DNA of 64,000 bases from Acanthochromis polyacanthus (taxonomy: Eukaryota > Chordata > Actinopteri > Pomacentridae). A program made the translations under genes and the position numbers. The notes beneath the pieces are model-generated. The model searched no databases. It saw only the letters and a list, made by a program, of their open reading frames with translations, and was not told the origin of the DNA. This document shows, piece after piece, positions 1 to 14,092 of the stretch (within the stretch, counting starts at the first letter, position 1; each line of letters begins with the position of its first letter). The stretch lies in contig NC_067123.1 in NCBI RefSeq assembly GCF_021347895.1, forward strand, positions 6,143,828 through 6,207,827. The letters are read 5' to 3'.

Positions 1-151
1 AGCACTTCATTAGAGAAAAATCTACTTCACTCTGAATTATTTTATAAATCTATTGACCGAGTTCATAAGCCACATTAGATAAAGCGATGCACTACTTTCC
101 ACGTTCAGAATTAATTTAATTGGTAAAAAGTGATATTAGAACCTTGCTTGT

Positions 152-517
152 ATGGAGTCACAGGAGTGCCACATCAAAAAAATAAATAAATAAATAAATA
201 CATGTGGAAATATAAAGAGAAATAAATAAATAAATAAATAAATGTGGAAATATAAAGAGAAATAAATAAATAAATAAATGTGGAAATATAAAGAGAAATA
301 AATAAATAAATAAATAAATGTGGAAATATAAAGAGAAATAAAGAAATAAATAAATGTGGAAATATAAAGAGAAATAAATAAATAAAGAAATAAAAGGAAA
401 AAACAAAAAGTAAAAGCAAACACGAAATTTTCCTTTTCATTTATTTATTTATTTATTTCTCTTTATATTTCCACATTTATTTATTTATATTTTGATGTGG
501 CACTCCTGTGACTCCAT
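152..517. repeat. Fold-back element with AAAT-rich tandem core
   Basis: The left arm, from ATGGAGTCACAGGAGTGCC at 152, is repeated inverted at the right, ending at 517. The arms extend through AAATAAATAAATGTGGAAATATAAAGAG for about 80 bp. Between them are about five direct copies of a 40-bp AAATAAAT/GTGGAAATATAAAGAG unit. No coding sequence. Probably a MITE or fold-back transposon with a tandem-expanded arm. Confidence 0.65.
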
Positions 518-1124
518 ATGCTTGGCCCCTGCCCCATTAAAAAAAATGTTTTCCGTTTTTCTTTTTTCTGTTGCCTCTTTCAGACACTCAGCTCTAAATG
601 TTACTCTGAATAAAACATCTAATTCTGTACGTGACTGAATACAAAGAAAGAAAATGAAGGTTTGTGAATGAAAACACAGAGCTGGAAGGTTCGGTGAAGA
701 GGAATCTGCTGCATTTCATCTTTAGATACTGTCCTCTAGTGACCAGCAGGAATAATACACGAACATCCTGCTCTGCTTCATCAGCATCAGTCTGATATCA
801 GAACATAAACAGCAGGTGGAGGCCCGATAGCGCTGAAAAATGAATGAAAATCATACCAAAATTACAACATGGACAAGTGTGACATCAGAGGAACTGTGGA
901 TATTTGACATAAAGATAAAATGTGTCACCAGATATCATTATAAAAACACTGTGAAACTACAAATCACAGCCTCCAGATGGTCTTCAGTGGAAATGAAATG
1001 CAAAAATGACTGTTCCTGCTAAAGTTGTGACACAAATTACAGCCAGAATATCTGTCAGAATAACCAAAATCAGATTTTTTTTATATTCACTGGAAACACT
1101 GCTTTGTTCTCACACCTGCACCTA

Positions 1125-2759
<1,635 letters not shown>

Positions 2760-2761
2760 TA

Positions 2762-3580
2762 AAAAGCAGTTTAAAAAAGACAGAAATACGTAAATAAAGA
2801 TGAAAAAAAATCCACAATTCAAGCCGACACTCTCGTATATCTTCCTTTTTGACAACCTAAAGCTAAAAAATGTCAGTTTTCTCGTCTCTTATCAGAGAAA
2901 ACTGATTTATTTTATATTTCAAAAGTTGAGAATTTATTAAAATGATTGCAAATTAATTACTTTTCTTCAACTATTTCATTATTTGATGCATTTTCAGCTC
3001 TAAACAACAACTATAACTATTTACATTAGTCAAGACAAGTTGATTTTTCTTTTTAAGTTTTGCATAATGAATTAACCAAACTAAGCTGTTGGGGTTAGGA
3101 CTCTAAAGTGTTATTTTTAAAGTGAGTTTATTTGAGTAGTTTATATATTAAGGCATTTAATCCTACAAAAACTACATAAAACATTACTTTACCCTAAATA
3201 TAATGATAAGAATTTTGAATTAAAGTTGTGACTACAGAAAGAAATGCATGAAAACTCAAAAAATCCAAGGATTCACTGAATACCTGACAAGCAAGCTATG
3301 TTTTCATCTTAATTGCAAATAGAATAGAATAGAATAAAATAGCATAAAAGAGAAGAGAAGAGAAATACTTCATTGATCCCAAAAGTGAAACTCTGTTGCT
3401 CCTGTATCAAGCAGAAATAGTACCATGATACCACCACAAATACAAATAAATAATAAAGATATACTGAAGTACGAAATGCACAATAAAGTATAAAATATAG
3501 TATGATTAAAAAAGTGAAAAATGCATCATAAAGTGTCAAATATTGTATTGACGATGCATAAAAACTAGCAAAAACTAGCA
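2762..3580. other. AT-rich intron DNA with an (AGAAT)n tract
   Basis: No exon seen. At 3318-3365 is an AGAAT/AGAAG simple repeat followed by TTCATTGATCCCAAAAGTGAAA, similar to the TTTATTGATCCC tails common at 3' ends of fish retroelements. Confidence 0.4.
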
Positions 3581-3581
3581 A

Positions 3582-4143
3582 AAACCTAGCCACGCTAGAC
3601 CCACGTCTGAAGACGCAAGGGTCTAGGAACTCTCAACAGGGAGGGAGGCGGGCTAAAAGGTTGTCTTTCAAATCACTCTGCAGCAATTGGGTAGGTATAC
3701 AACCAATCAGCACAATGAATAGGCTGACGTAGTTCCTAGAGCGCCGGAAATCAGAGGATGCGATAGTTCGATGAAGCCTTATTTATACAGTCAATGGGTG
3801 AAGCTCAAGTATATTACAGACATGTTAACAGAAAGATTATTCAGAGTCGGTGCTAATGGAGCTCAACTACTGTTGTCGTTTTTGTTGTCGACCCTGGCAG
3901 AGAATTAAATTCGTTGCCGTGGGTTGTCTAGCGCGGCTAGGCTAGTTGTTTCTGGTTGTTTCTGTCAGAATCGTCGCGCCTCTGTCGTCACTAAGTTATG
4001 CCCGCCTTCTGACTCTACACTTCATGGTGATTGGTCCGGCCAGTTTTAGGAGCATCCAACCTCGAGGCTTACCGAGGGTAACTAGACCCACCCTAGCAGA
4101 GAATTAAATTCGTTGCCGTGGGTTGTCTAGTGCAGCTAGGCTA
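3582..4143. mobile_element. TIR DNA element, degenerate copy A (same family as 34407-34972)
   Basis: Ends are CCTAGCCACGCTAGACCCA (left) and TAGTGCAGCTAGGCTA (right), inverted to each other. Both ends and about 150 bp inside each match the element at 34407-34972 (GGGAGGGAGGCGGGCTAAAAGG; GACTCTACACTTCATG). The 3' terminal block (GCAGAGAATTAAATTCGTTG...GGCTA) occurs twice, at about 3894-3944 and 4093-4143, so one end was duplicated. It lacks the helicase piece. No clear target-site duplication. Confidence 0.7.
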
Positions 4144-4244
4144 TAAAAAACAGGGATTAATCAGCTTTATAATTTTTGAGGAATCGTGTTTGGTATTTGG
4201 TGCATTCTGGACATTATGTGCAGCAAAGAACTGATATTACAGCC

Positions 4245-4320
4245 ATCTATTATTATTATTATTAGTAGTAGTAGTAGTATTGTTATTATTATTATTATTA
4301 GCACTATTATTATTATTACA
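4245..4320. repeat. (ATT)n/(AGT)n microsatellite
   Basis: Trinucleotide runs of ATT interrupted by GTA and GCA. Confidence 0.8.
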
Positions 4321-4329
4321 GATATCTAC

Positions 4330-5200
4330 TGGCTGTTATGAGTCATGCAACCATCATAATTTTGTCTCTTCTTGCTATAATTCTTCAAAGGTTTATCTCC
4401 TCCAGCTCTGTATTTATGTTGTTTCATCACTTTCACTCTGTCCTCCTGTAATCAGATCAACTGTCAGCAGCTGCAGTTATCTGATCGATAAACTCGCATG
4501 TCAGAAAGCGACACAAACTCCTCACGCAGCTTCTTACTGAGCGACAGACCGTCTGCAGCTCCATAACAAATGCCTCCATTTGCAGGGAGATAAAGTCGTG
4601 GCTTCGGCCTTGAACATGTCTCAGGATGAATGCGTTATGGCAGCGATCCAACAACACCGACACAGACGCCTTCATCTCACACAGTTCATCACATCCTGGA
4701 TTACTTTATCAGGTATAAATCAGCCGGATCGTGACTAAGCTGCGGCTCTTTAATCAGCTCTGCAGGAGTGTTTGGATGTATTTTATGGTGATGATGTTAC
4801 TGTTTCTGTGTGCAGAGACAATAACGCCCAGTCACACTGCAGCACCCCACCCCACTGATCGATACCAGGAGGAGGGAGGACGATGCTGGTGGTCCGAAGA
4901 GACCGGAGGAAATGCTGAGGCAGCTGATGCTCTAACGGACTGTAACAAAGGAATCTGGAGGAGATCTCTGGTGGATAAAGAGACTCTGCAGGCAGCTCTA
5001 AACCCACCAGGAGACGTGAATCATTGGAACAAGACGTCTCTGATATCACACAATGAACCTCTCTAACTGGTAAATAGGGGATCTGAAGTCTGTATGCAAA
5101 CTGGAACAGCCAATGAAGACATTTATCTTGTTAAACCATCATAAATAAAACGTCATGTGCCAAGTTTTCACTTGTATGTACAAAATTGTGAATATAATGT
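4330..5200. other. Intron segment of higher complexity, no exon recognised
   Basis: More GC-balanced than its surroundings, with short ORFs on both strands (for example 4731-5066 plus), none resembling a known family and none with convincing splice sites. It may be intron or old repeat. Confidence 0.3.
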
Positions 5201-5204
5201 GTAA

Positions 5205-6232
5205 TACTTTAAGATATGATGAGATAAGATACAATAACATACAGCAAGGTATGATGAGATAAATAAGATACGATGAGATACGATAAGGTAAGATAAATAA
5301 GATGCAATAAGATGAGATACAATAAAATAAAATATGTGATATGAGATACGATAAGTTGAGATATGATGAGAAGAGAAATGATGAGATATAAGATACGATA
5401 AGAATAGATACAATAAAATAAGATCAGATACCATAAGATAAGGTAAAGAAGACACGATGAGATAAAAAAATATGAGCTATGATAAGATAAGATGAGATAA
5501 GGTACAATAAGGTATAATGAGAAAAGATACGATGAGACACGATAAGATATGATAAGAATAGATACAATAAAATAAGATCAGATACCATAAAATAAGGTAA
5601 ATAAGACACAATGAGATAAAAAAATATGAGCTATGATAAGATAAATAAGGTACAATAAGATATGATGAGGTACGATAAGTTGAGCTGTGATAAGATGAGA
5701 TACAATGAGATGCAATAAGATGAGATCCAATAAGGTGAGATGAGATACATTGAGATACCATAAGATGAGTTTTGATGAGATATAAGATTAGATGATAAGA
5801 TACAACAAGATGAGATGAGATACGATAAACTGAGATACAATAGCATACAATAACATGAGATAAGATGAGATGAGATACGATAAATTGAGATACAATAACA
5901 TATGATAACATGAGATAAGATGAGATACAATAAGTTGAGCTGCGATAAGATGCGATAATGAGATACGATAAGTTGAGATAAGATGAGGTACAACGAGATA
6001 AGATACAATAAGATAAGATAAATAAGATGCAATGAGATATGATAAGTTGAGATACGACAAAACAATAAAACATGCTAAGATACGAAGATAAGATACGCTG
6101 AAATACGATGATATGATACGATAAGATGAAATATGATGAGATACGATGAGATACAATAAGCTGAAATATGATGAGATACGATAAGATGAGATCTCATCAG
6201 ATATGATATGAGACAAGATAAGATAAGACTGA
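5205..6232. repeat. About 1 kb degenerate GATAA/GATGA/GATAC array
   Basis: Continuous five-base units such as GATAA, GATGA and GATAC, with higher-order blocks (for example 5395-5480 and 5548-5640 nearly identical). It ends in ATTAACCCCCAAGGAAATTCTTGTGCCAG, a fish retroelement-like tail, so the array may have grown from the 3' end of such an element. Long hydrophobic ORFs here are artefacts of the repeat. Confidence 0.85.
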
Positions 6233-6420
6233 ATTAACCCCCAAGGAAATTCTTGTGCCAGATATTGCTCAGAATAAACTAAATGACATAAGAAATGCAG
6301 TAGCTAAAAGTAGATAAACAATAAGATATAAATACAACAGAATACTAAATTAAAATAAGAAAACTATATACTAAATACTGACTTAATAGGTGATATCACA
6401 CATGATAATGAAATAATGAA

Positions 6421-6496
6421 ATGAAATGCTAAAATTAAATAATGACATGAAAATTAAAATGAAATGCTAAAATTAAATAATGACATGAAAATTAAA
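6421..6496. repeat. Two copies of a 38-bp direct repeat
   Basis: ATGAAATGCTAAAATTAAAT...AAATTAAA occurs twice in tandem without mismatch, then decays. Confidence 0.8.
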
Positions 6497-7447
6497 ATGA
6501 AATATTGCAAATGTTGTCAAATGCCAAATGAAAATGAAATATTACACCTTTAACATAATTTTTAGGTGAAATATTTCATTATCATTTGTGATATTACTTA
6601 TAATAATGCGGAAATTAACAATATTGCACAGAATTATTCTATCTGTGGGAAAATACTGAGAGTGCAGAGATTTTTCTAGACGGAGAAGAAATTAAAGATT
6701 ATTGTTCAGAGTCTTCTTAAAGTACAAAATATTTATAACACATAGGTTTTAATGCGTTGATGTTGCACCAGAGTGAAATATGACGGTTCTTCTACATCCT
6801 CCTGACCAACTATACTGGATCAATGTGACTTCCCAGGACAAAGCTGGGTGTCTTCACCGTAGAGTTTCTGCTTTTTTAATACTTCAATGTGCCTAAGCCT
6901 CATATTAGGACTACTGGTAGATGCCACAAAAGAGTAATGTTCCAGAAACACACGTATCAGTGGATGCACGGAGAAGCCTCTGGTCTCCACTCAGTTACTG
7001 TGACAAAAAACTCATTGGACAAATGAAGACTATAAACCTGCCATCTCCACATTTCCTGCAGCTTTTTTCTCCCCAACAACTTTCTACATGTCACTATGAC
7101 AAACAAAAACAGCAAGTTAGGGCTGCTTTTAATGACAAAAATACATAAATTCTGCCATCACCACGACGCAATGTAAGCTTTTTACGTGTTATTTCACACA
7201 TTTCTATCCTTATTCTGAAAAAATAACCTTCAAGTTCCTCATCTCTGGATATCAAAACTATATATTTATGTATAAAATAATCTGTTCCTATGCAGCAGCT
7301 CAGTGCAGTGAAGCAGCTGCAGAAAAGGCCACAGATCCACACCGTTATTTCCTCCACACAGGGAGATAACCAGTTGTTTGGAAAAGATGCAAACATTCAG
7401 CACAAACACAGGAAAACACTCTTCCAGCTTCCAGGTGAGCTTCGTAC

Positions 7448-7655
7448 CTGCGATCCGGATCACGGCTCTCTCCGCGGGGTCCAGAACGTCTCCGGAGGCC
7501 GACTTGGAGCGTTTGATGCGGTGGTGTTTGGGCAGGTTCCAGGGCAGCGTGTCTCCGATCGACGGCGAGCAGCTGACCGAGCTCAGATCACTGGAGCTCT
7601 CCTCCGACGCCGCCCGGACCAGAGGCCTCCGCTTGGGCTTCACCTCCTCCATCGT
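7448..7655 (-). CDS. Spectraplakin exon 4: conserved pre-CH exon, with internal ATG
   Basis: Acceptor GTGCAG, donor GTACGA, 69 codons plus one base. The first codons are ACG ATG GAG GAG. The ATG at 7652 has A at -3 and G at +4, so it could act as the start codon when a non-coding first exon is spliced here. The order is EEVKPKRRPL, a Ser-rich stretch (EESSSDLSSVSCS), GDTLPWNLPKH, a basic RIKRSKSASG, then VLDPAERAVIRIA. The family pattern GDTLPWNLP...VLDPAERAV is shared by MACF1 and dystonin. It is the most diagnostic exon of the gene here. Confidence 0.9.
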
Positions 7656-10600
7656 CTGCACGGACAGAAGACGACAGCACACTCTCAAATCAAGAACAAC
7701 AGACAGAATCTACATCATTTCTGTCATCTGTTCAGCGCTGCTTTCTGAGCGATGGCGTCACCAAATATTAGTTGCACATTCAACTCCAACTAAGGATTGA
7801 TTTCTTGACTATTCGATTAGCTGTTTGGTCAATAAAATGTCAAAAAAATGGAGAAAAAAATGTTGACACACTAAAACTTGTCCCCAACCCCAAAATATTC
7901 AACTATAATTAGTTTTAATGCATTATTTTTGCTTGTTTTTCTTTGTCGTTTGTGAATATTTTGGAGTTTAGGTCAACTTAAGGTTCCATTTTTTATTTTT
8001 TTGGTCATTTTACAGATGAAATAAGCTGCAATTTATGATTATTTTTTATATTTAATGACTCTAGATTTTTTTTCTCTTTTATTAATTAGTTGTTTGGTCT
8101 ATAAAATGTCAGAAAATGTTGAAAAAAATGTTGAGGGTGCACTAAAAGTTGTTCACAACCCAAAATTATCCAACTATAATTAGTTTTAATGCAAAATGTG
8201 CTGATTTTCTTTGTCCTTTCTGAATATTTTGGGGTTGAAGTTGTCATAATGGTTCCATTTTGGACATTTTTGACCATTTCACAGATGAAATAAACTGCAA
8301 ATGATGGTTATTTTTTAACATTTATTTACTCTGTCGAAATTTTACTTACTATTTAGTTTTTTTGTCTGTAAAATGTCAACAAATGACAAAATAATGCTGA
8401 GGATTCTCTAAAAGTTGTTCACAATCCCAAAATTTTGATGAAGAATTTTCTGTTTTTCTTTGTTATTTATGAATATATTTGAGTTTAGGTCTACATTAAG
8501 TTTCCATTTTTGACTTTTTTCATGATTTTACAATGAAATAAGCTGCAACTTATGTTTATTTTTTACATTTAAATACTCTGCAGAATTTTTCCCATGTATT
8601 AATTAGTTATTTGATGAATAAAATGTCACAAAGTGTTGAAAGAAATGTTGCAGTTGCACTAAAAAATATTCACAATCCAAAATATTCAGCTATAATTTGT
8701 TTGAATGCAAGATTTGCTGTTTAGGTTAACATAAGGGTTCCATTTTGGACTTTTTTCATAATTGTACTGATAAAATAAAGTGCAAATGATGTTTATTACT
8801 CCAATCAATTGAACTGTAGGTAGTTTTTCAATTTATTAATTAGTTGTTTGGTCTATAAAATGTCATAAAATTATGAGAAATGTCGATCAGTGTTTCCAAA
8901 AGTCCAAAATAAAGTTTTGTTCACAGCCCAAACACATTCAGAAAGAGTAGAAATAGTACACATTGGAAACATTGTTTGGAAACAATAGATAGACATAACA
9001 AAAAAAGAAATTCGGCTTGTTTCAGTCATCGTTTGATTATCTGCTCAGTTGATTACTGGCTGTTTCTGACATTACAGCATTTAATGTTTACACAAACTGC
9101 AATAAAAATGTATTTTTATTAAACTGGCTTCACTTTCCTGTAGATGTTCTCGTTAAAAATAACTAAAAACAATAAACTGAGCTTTAAACTGAGCTTAAGC
9201 ATGGCTAAAACAATAATTATTATGTAATTAATACAACTGAATTCACAGAAGATTAAAAATGCATCCACTCAGGCCATCTCAACATGTCTTATGTGAAAAA
9301 ATGGAAATTAAAAACATCTAAACCACCTGATTCAGTGTAAAAATGGACTGAATTCTGACCCAGTCCTATTTTGGAGCTTCTATATTTAGACCTGAAGAGC
9401 AGCGTAGAGGACAAGCGCTCCGTCTGCAGCTCAGGCTGGTCATGCAGGTGATGCTAACGTCGCTAACGGTTTGATTTCTGCTGAGTCACAGCTTCAGAGG
9501 ACGGGATGCTGCCCGGAGCCGCAGCCTCTGATTGGTCGACGGCATCAGCAGCATCCTCAGTTCAGACTCAGGTTAGGATTCAGCTGGATTCTATTTCTGG
9601 TACCCTTTGTTGTTTTAGTAACTGCAGAGCTGCAATACAGTCGCTTATTTATTCATTCATTAGACAATGAAACATTATTAATCCAAAACACGTTTACTGA
9701 TTGGTGTCAGGTTTATAAAACTGAATTAAAGGATGCTGAAAACTGAACTGTAGCACCAACCATGTAACTGATTTAAGTTTATCCAGGTTAAATCAGGAGG
9801 TAATGATGGTGTCATTGGTAAAAGTCAGATCTACTTAAACCGCCTTTTTCCTCTCAAATGAACAGTTGATTCATTTTGAAGTTCCAATTATTCCAACTTA
9901 CATATTTGCTAAAACTGAAATGTAAATCATAACTGTCATTAGACTTGGTCAAAATCAACCTTTTTTTCTGTAATTTCACACAAAATAACAGTAAATTGTT
10001 CAAGGAGTTCAGAAAAGTTAAAAACGCTTATTTTTTATTGTACATTTGATGTCGTTAAGGTGCAGCGATGTTTTGAATTAATGTTGATTATGGGTTTTCT
10101 GCCTTTTTCAAACTGCAATACTATCATATCAATATTATATAAAATATAAACTATATTTTATTACTACATAGAATGTTTATTGTAGCTATTTAAAACAATT
10201 CACTGTTATTTTACAGATTTTAAATTTTGTTGAATTAAAGATAACTAATTTTATATATAATATTAACAAAAGCTTAAAAAAATAAATAAAATTTAAAAAC
10301 TTTCATAATGAAAGAAGAACCAAAAGATAAAACAGAACAAAATAAAAACAACAAAAAGGCCTAAATTAATTACAACTAATATAAATAAATAAATGTATTT
10401 CTGTACTTTTAATAAATGCTCATTTGTAGGTTGTTTTTTTAATGTTTCAAGAGTAAAAAAATTTCAAAAATAAAACAAACTTTTACAATGACAGTAAAAG
10501 AACAATCAAAAACACATAAACAGAACAAAATAAAGCAAAAAAAATAAACCATAAAAACAGGCCAGAACTAAAAACTAACAAAAATAAATAAATAAATTAG

Positions 10601-13600
10601 ATAAATAATTTATAAAATGCGTTTCTTTATTTTTATAATAAAAGGTCATTTGTACTTTTATTTTTTTTACTGTTTCAACAGTAAAATAAAAAATAAAAAT
10701 AAAATAAAAACTTTAACTTATTTATTGGATTTAATTCTATTTTATTATTATTATTATTTACTGTTTTAACAGTGTTGTTGTTTACATTTTCCATTGTATC
10801 TTTCCGATTTTTACAGATTTTTTGTACAATAATGATTTGCCATGTAAAAAAAAAAAAAATAATTTAGACTCTTGTTTTATTCCCAGTTTAACCAGCTGCT
10901 CTGTTGATCACTGACTGGTCTGAACATTATAGTACTATTAGTAAACTACAGAAAAATGCACTTTATATGAAACTGACTTCACTTAGCGATAACTACTTAT
11001 ACCACTTACCCAGATTTGCTTTTTAATGTCCAACAAAGATTTTCCCACAGTAATTCCAACATGAGCTGGATCCTCCTTCACTCACAGATTGTTTTTCTGG
11101 CACATTTTAAACCGATTTGTGTCTCCAGTGACACATTATTACTTTTTAAGCTGCTTTTCACTAAAACTGGAGTTCAAACACTTTAGGTTGAGCTCATTCC
11201 CTCATATCTCGGTGTAAAGCAGCAGCTCACTGACTGATCTGAATGGAAACGTGGCCACAGTCTAAACCCCGACCTGCAGATACAATAACCGGTACTGTCT
11301 AAATACTGGAGGGAAAACGCAGGCGCTGCTGTTCTAAAAGGTTGCAGGGAGTCATGTTAAAAATTCATAGCTTCTAAAATAGAAAGCAGACAGGCAGAAA
11401 AGAGAGAGAGACCTCAGATCTGCTCTGAAACCTGCAGAATCCTTTGCATCAAACGTCCTCATATCTGAGAGTCTGGATGAATTAGTGGTGCACTGCAGAG
11501 GATCTGTCAGCGGTTTGAGCCACTTAGAGGACAGAAGAATCATCTTTACTGCCTTCCTGCTCTCCTCATTCTATTACTATTCACAGTGGACCTGCTCCTG
11601 CTCTGGACTCCATCCAACACCATGAAAGCATCAGAGGGACCCGCCGTTACCAGGCAACCCTGAGGAGCCTCATGGAGCTGATCCTGGAGCCTTCAGGACC
11701 AGGAGCTAGGGGGGTATGAATGGACCGGGACTGAGCCTGGATTAGTCTAGAGCTAGGGGGGTATGAATGGACCGGGACTGAGCCTGGATTAGTCTAAAAA
11801 CATTTTTAATCAGTCTGAGTCTGTCAACATCACTGTGAAGCAGTCAAAAATCAGTCTAAAATCAGTCTGAATCAGACTAAAAAAATTAGATGGATCCGTT
11901 TAAATTCAGTATAAGTTTAGTCTAATTCAGTCTGAATGAGTCTGAATTACACTAAAATAAGTCTAAGATCAATCAGAATCAGTCAAAATCAGTCTGGGCC
12001 AGTCTGGATTAGCCTAAAATCAGCCTAAATCATTCTAAATCAGTCTGAAACATTATAAATCAGTTTTCTTTTGTCTTAACCAGTGTAAATCAGTCTGAAT
12101 CAGTCTAAACCAGTCTGAAACAGTTTAAATCAGTCTAAACCAGTATAAATCAGTCTAAACCAGTCTGAAACAGTTTAAATCAGTCTAAATCACTCTGAAT
12201 CATTCTAGTCTGAAACCGTATAAATCAGTCTAAACCAGTATAAATCAGTCTAAACCAGTCTGTCCTCAGTGATGGACCTCATCAGGACTGGATCTGTTGA
12301 TCTTCAGCTGTCACATCTGAAGCTTCTCAGAATAAACTTGATCCTAAAACAGCTGCAGCTTCTCTGCAGCCACACCTGAGCTGATCTGCAGTGAGAGCTG
12401 AGGAAGATGATGAGGAAGCTGATGATGATGAGGAAGAAGATGAGGATGAGGATGCACCTGCAGGGAGAGCGTCAGGACGCCAAACATCCTCCAGACTTAT
12501 TTCTCATGTTTTGCAGTAAATCATGTGACGAACAGCGCTGCGGCAAAACCCGAACCGGCCTCCGTGTTCCCGGTTACTCACGCTAAAAATATCCAGGGCT
12601 GCTGCTGCTACTCCGGTCCCCGGTAAACACTCCGTCGTGCAGCGGTACCGTCAGCGGATCCGTCCCGGTAAACCGAACTCACAGACCCACCATCCTCCTC
12701 CTCCGCAGCGGGAGTCGCGCCTGCGTCCTGCGTGATGCGGAGCCGCTCAGACCTGGACCGAACCGGGCCGAGAGCAGGAACAGGCAGCCCGCATGTCCCT
12801 CCGTTACTGGAGCAGCAGCACCGGAGGCTCCGACCGGGACCGGCACCGGAGAGCAGAGAGCAGAGTGAGTCGGCGAGGCTGACCGGAGGATGTGTCTCCT
12901 CCAGATCCTCCCTCAGACGGTTGATTTCGGTTCGTTCACACTCAGACAGAACCACGAAACTAACTACAGGACAGAATCTGAGCAGCTGGAGGACACATCT
13001 GTCAGACCATACTAAATATAAAGAAGCTACACTATAAAAAATATATGTCTGGGATCAACAATAACAAAAAAGTTTACATTAATCACTTTGAGTTTAGAAA
13101 ACTACGAATAAAATTATGTTCAACCAACAAACTGCATTGAGCTGGTTCAATTAAGGATAAATTAAGCTGATGATTCATAAAAAATGAAGTTCCTCTAACA
13201 AATACAAAGAAGTTATACTATAAAAAATATATCTGGGATCAACAGCAACAAAAAAGTTGAGTTTAGACAACTACCAATAAAATTATGTTCAACCAACAAA
13301 CTGTATTGAGCTGGTTCAATTAAGGATAAATTAAGCTGATGATTCATAAAAAATGAAGTTCCTCTAACAAATACAAAGAAGTTATACTATAAAAAATATA
13401 TCTGGGATCAACAGCAACAAAAAAAGTTGAGTTTAGACAACTACCAATAAAATTATGTTCAACCAACAAACTGTATTGAGCTGGTTGAATTATGGATAAA
13501 TTAAGGTGTTTATTCATAAACAACGAAGTTCTTCTAATTCAAATATATATAAGTTACACTATAAAAAATATATCTGCGATCAACAATAACAAAAAGTTTA

Positions 13601-14043
13601 CATTAATCGTTTTGAGTTTAGACAACTATGAATATATTATGGATAAATTAAGTTGATTATTGAGTTATTCTAACTATATAAAGAAGTTACATTATAAAAA
13701 TACATCTGGGTCAACAATAACAAAAAAGTTTACATGAATCATTTTGAGTTTAGACAATTTCTAATAAAATGATGTTCAACCAACAAGCTATACTGAATCA
13801 GTTGAATTCTGAATGAATTAAGGTGATTACTCATAAAAAATGAAGTTCTTCTAACTCAAACATAAAGAACCTACACTATAAAAAATATATTTAGGAGCAA
13901 CAGCAACAAAAATCTGAGTTTAGAGAACTATGAATAAAATTATGTTTAACCAACAAACTATACTGAGTATACTGGCTAAATTATGAATGAATTAAGTCGA
14001 TTATTCACAAAAAATTAAGGTGTTCTAACTCTATATAAAGTAA

Positions 14044-14092
<49 letters not shown>

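Noticed and set aside
4731..5066. 111-aa plus-strand ORF with a hydrophobic stretch
   Set aside because: No recognisable family, no exon boundaries, and an equally long antisense frame.
5168..6216. Up to 198-aa Ser/Tyr/Leu/Ile-rich minus-strand ORFs
   Set aside because: Translations of the GATAA/GATGA array; all three frames behave alike.
12608..13037. Overlapping ORFs on both strands of the CpG-rich patch
   Set aside because: No domain resemblance; the minus-strand donor and location fit a non-coding first exon better.
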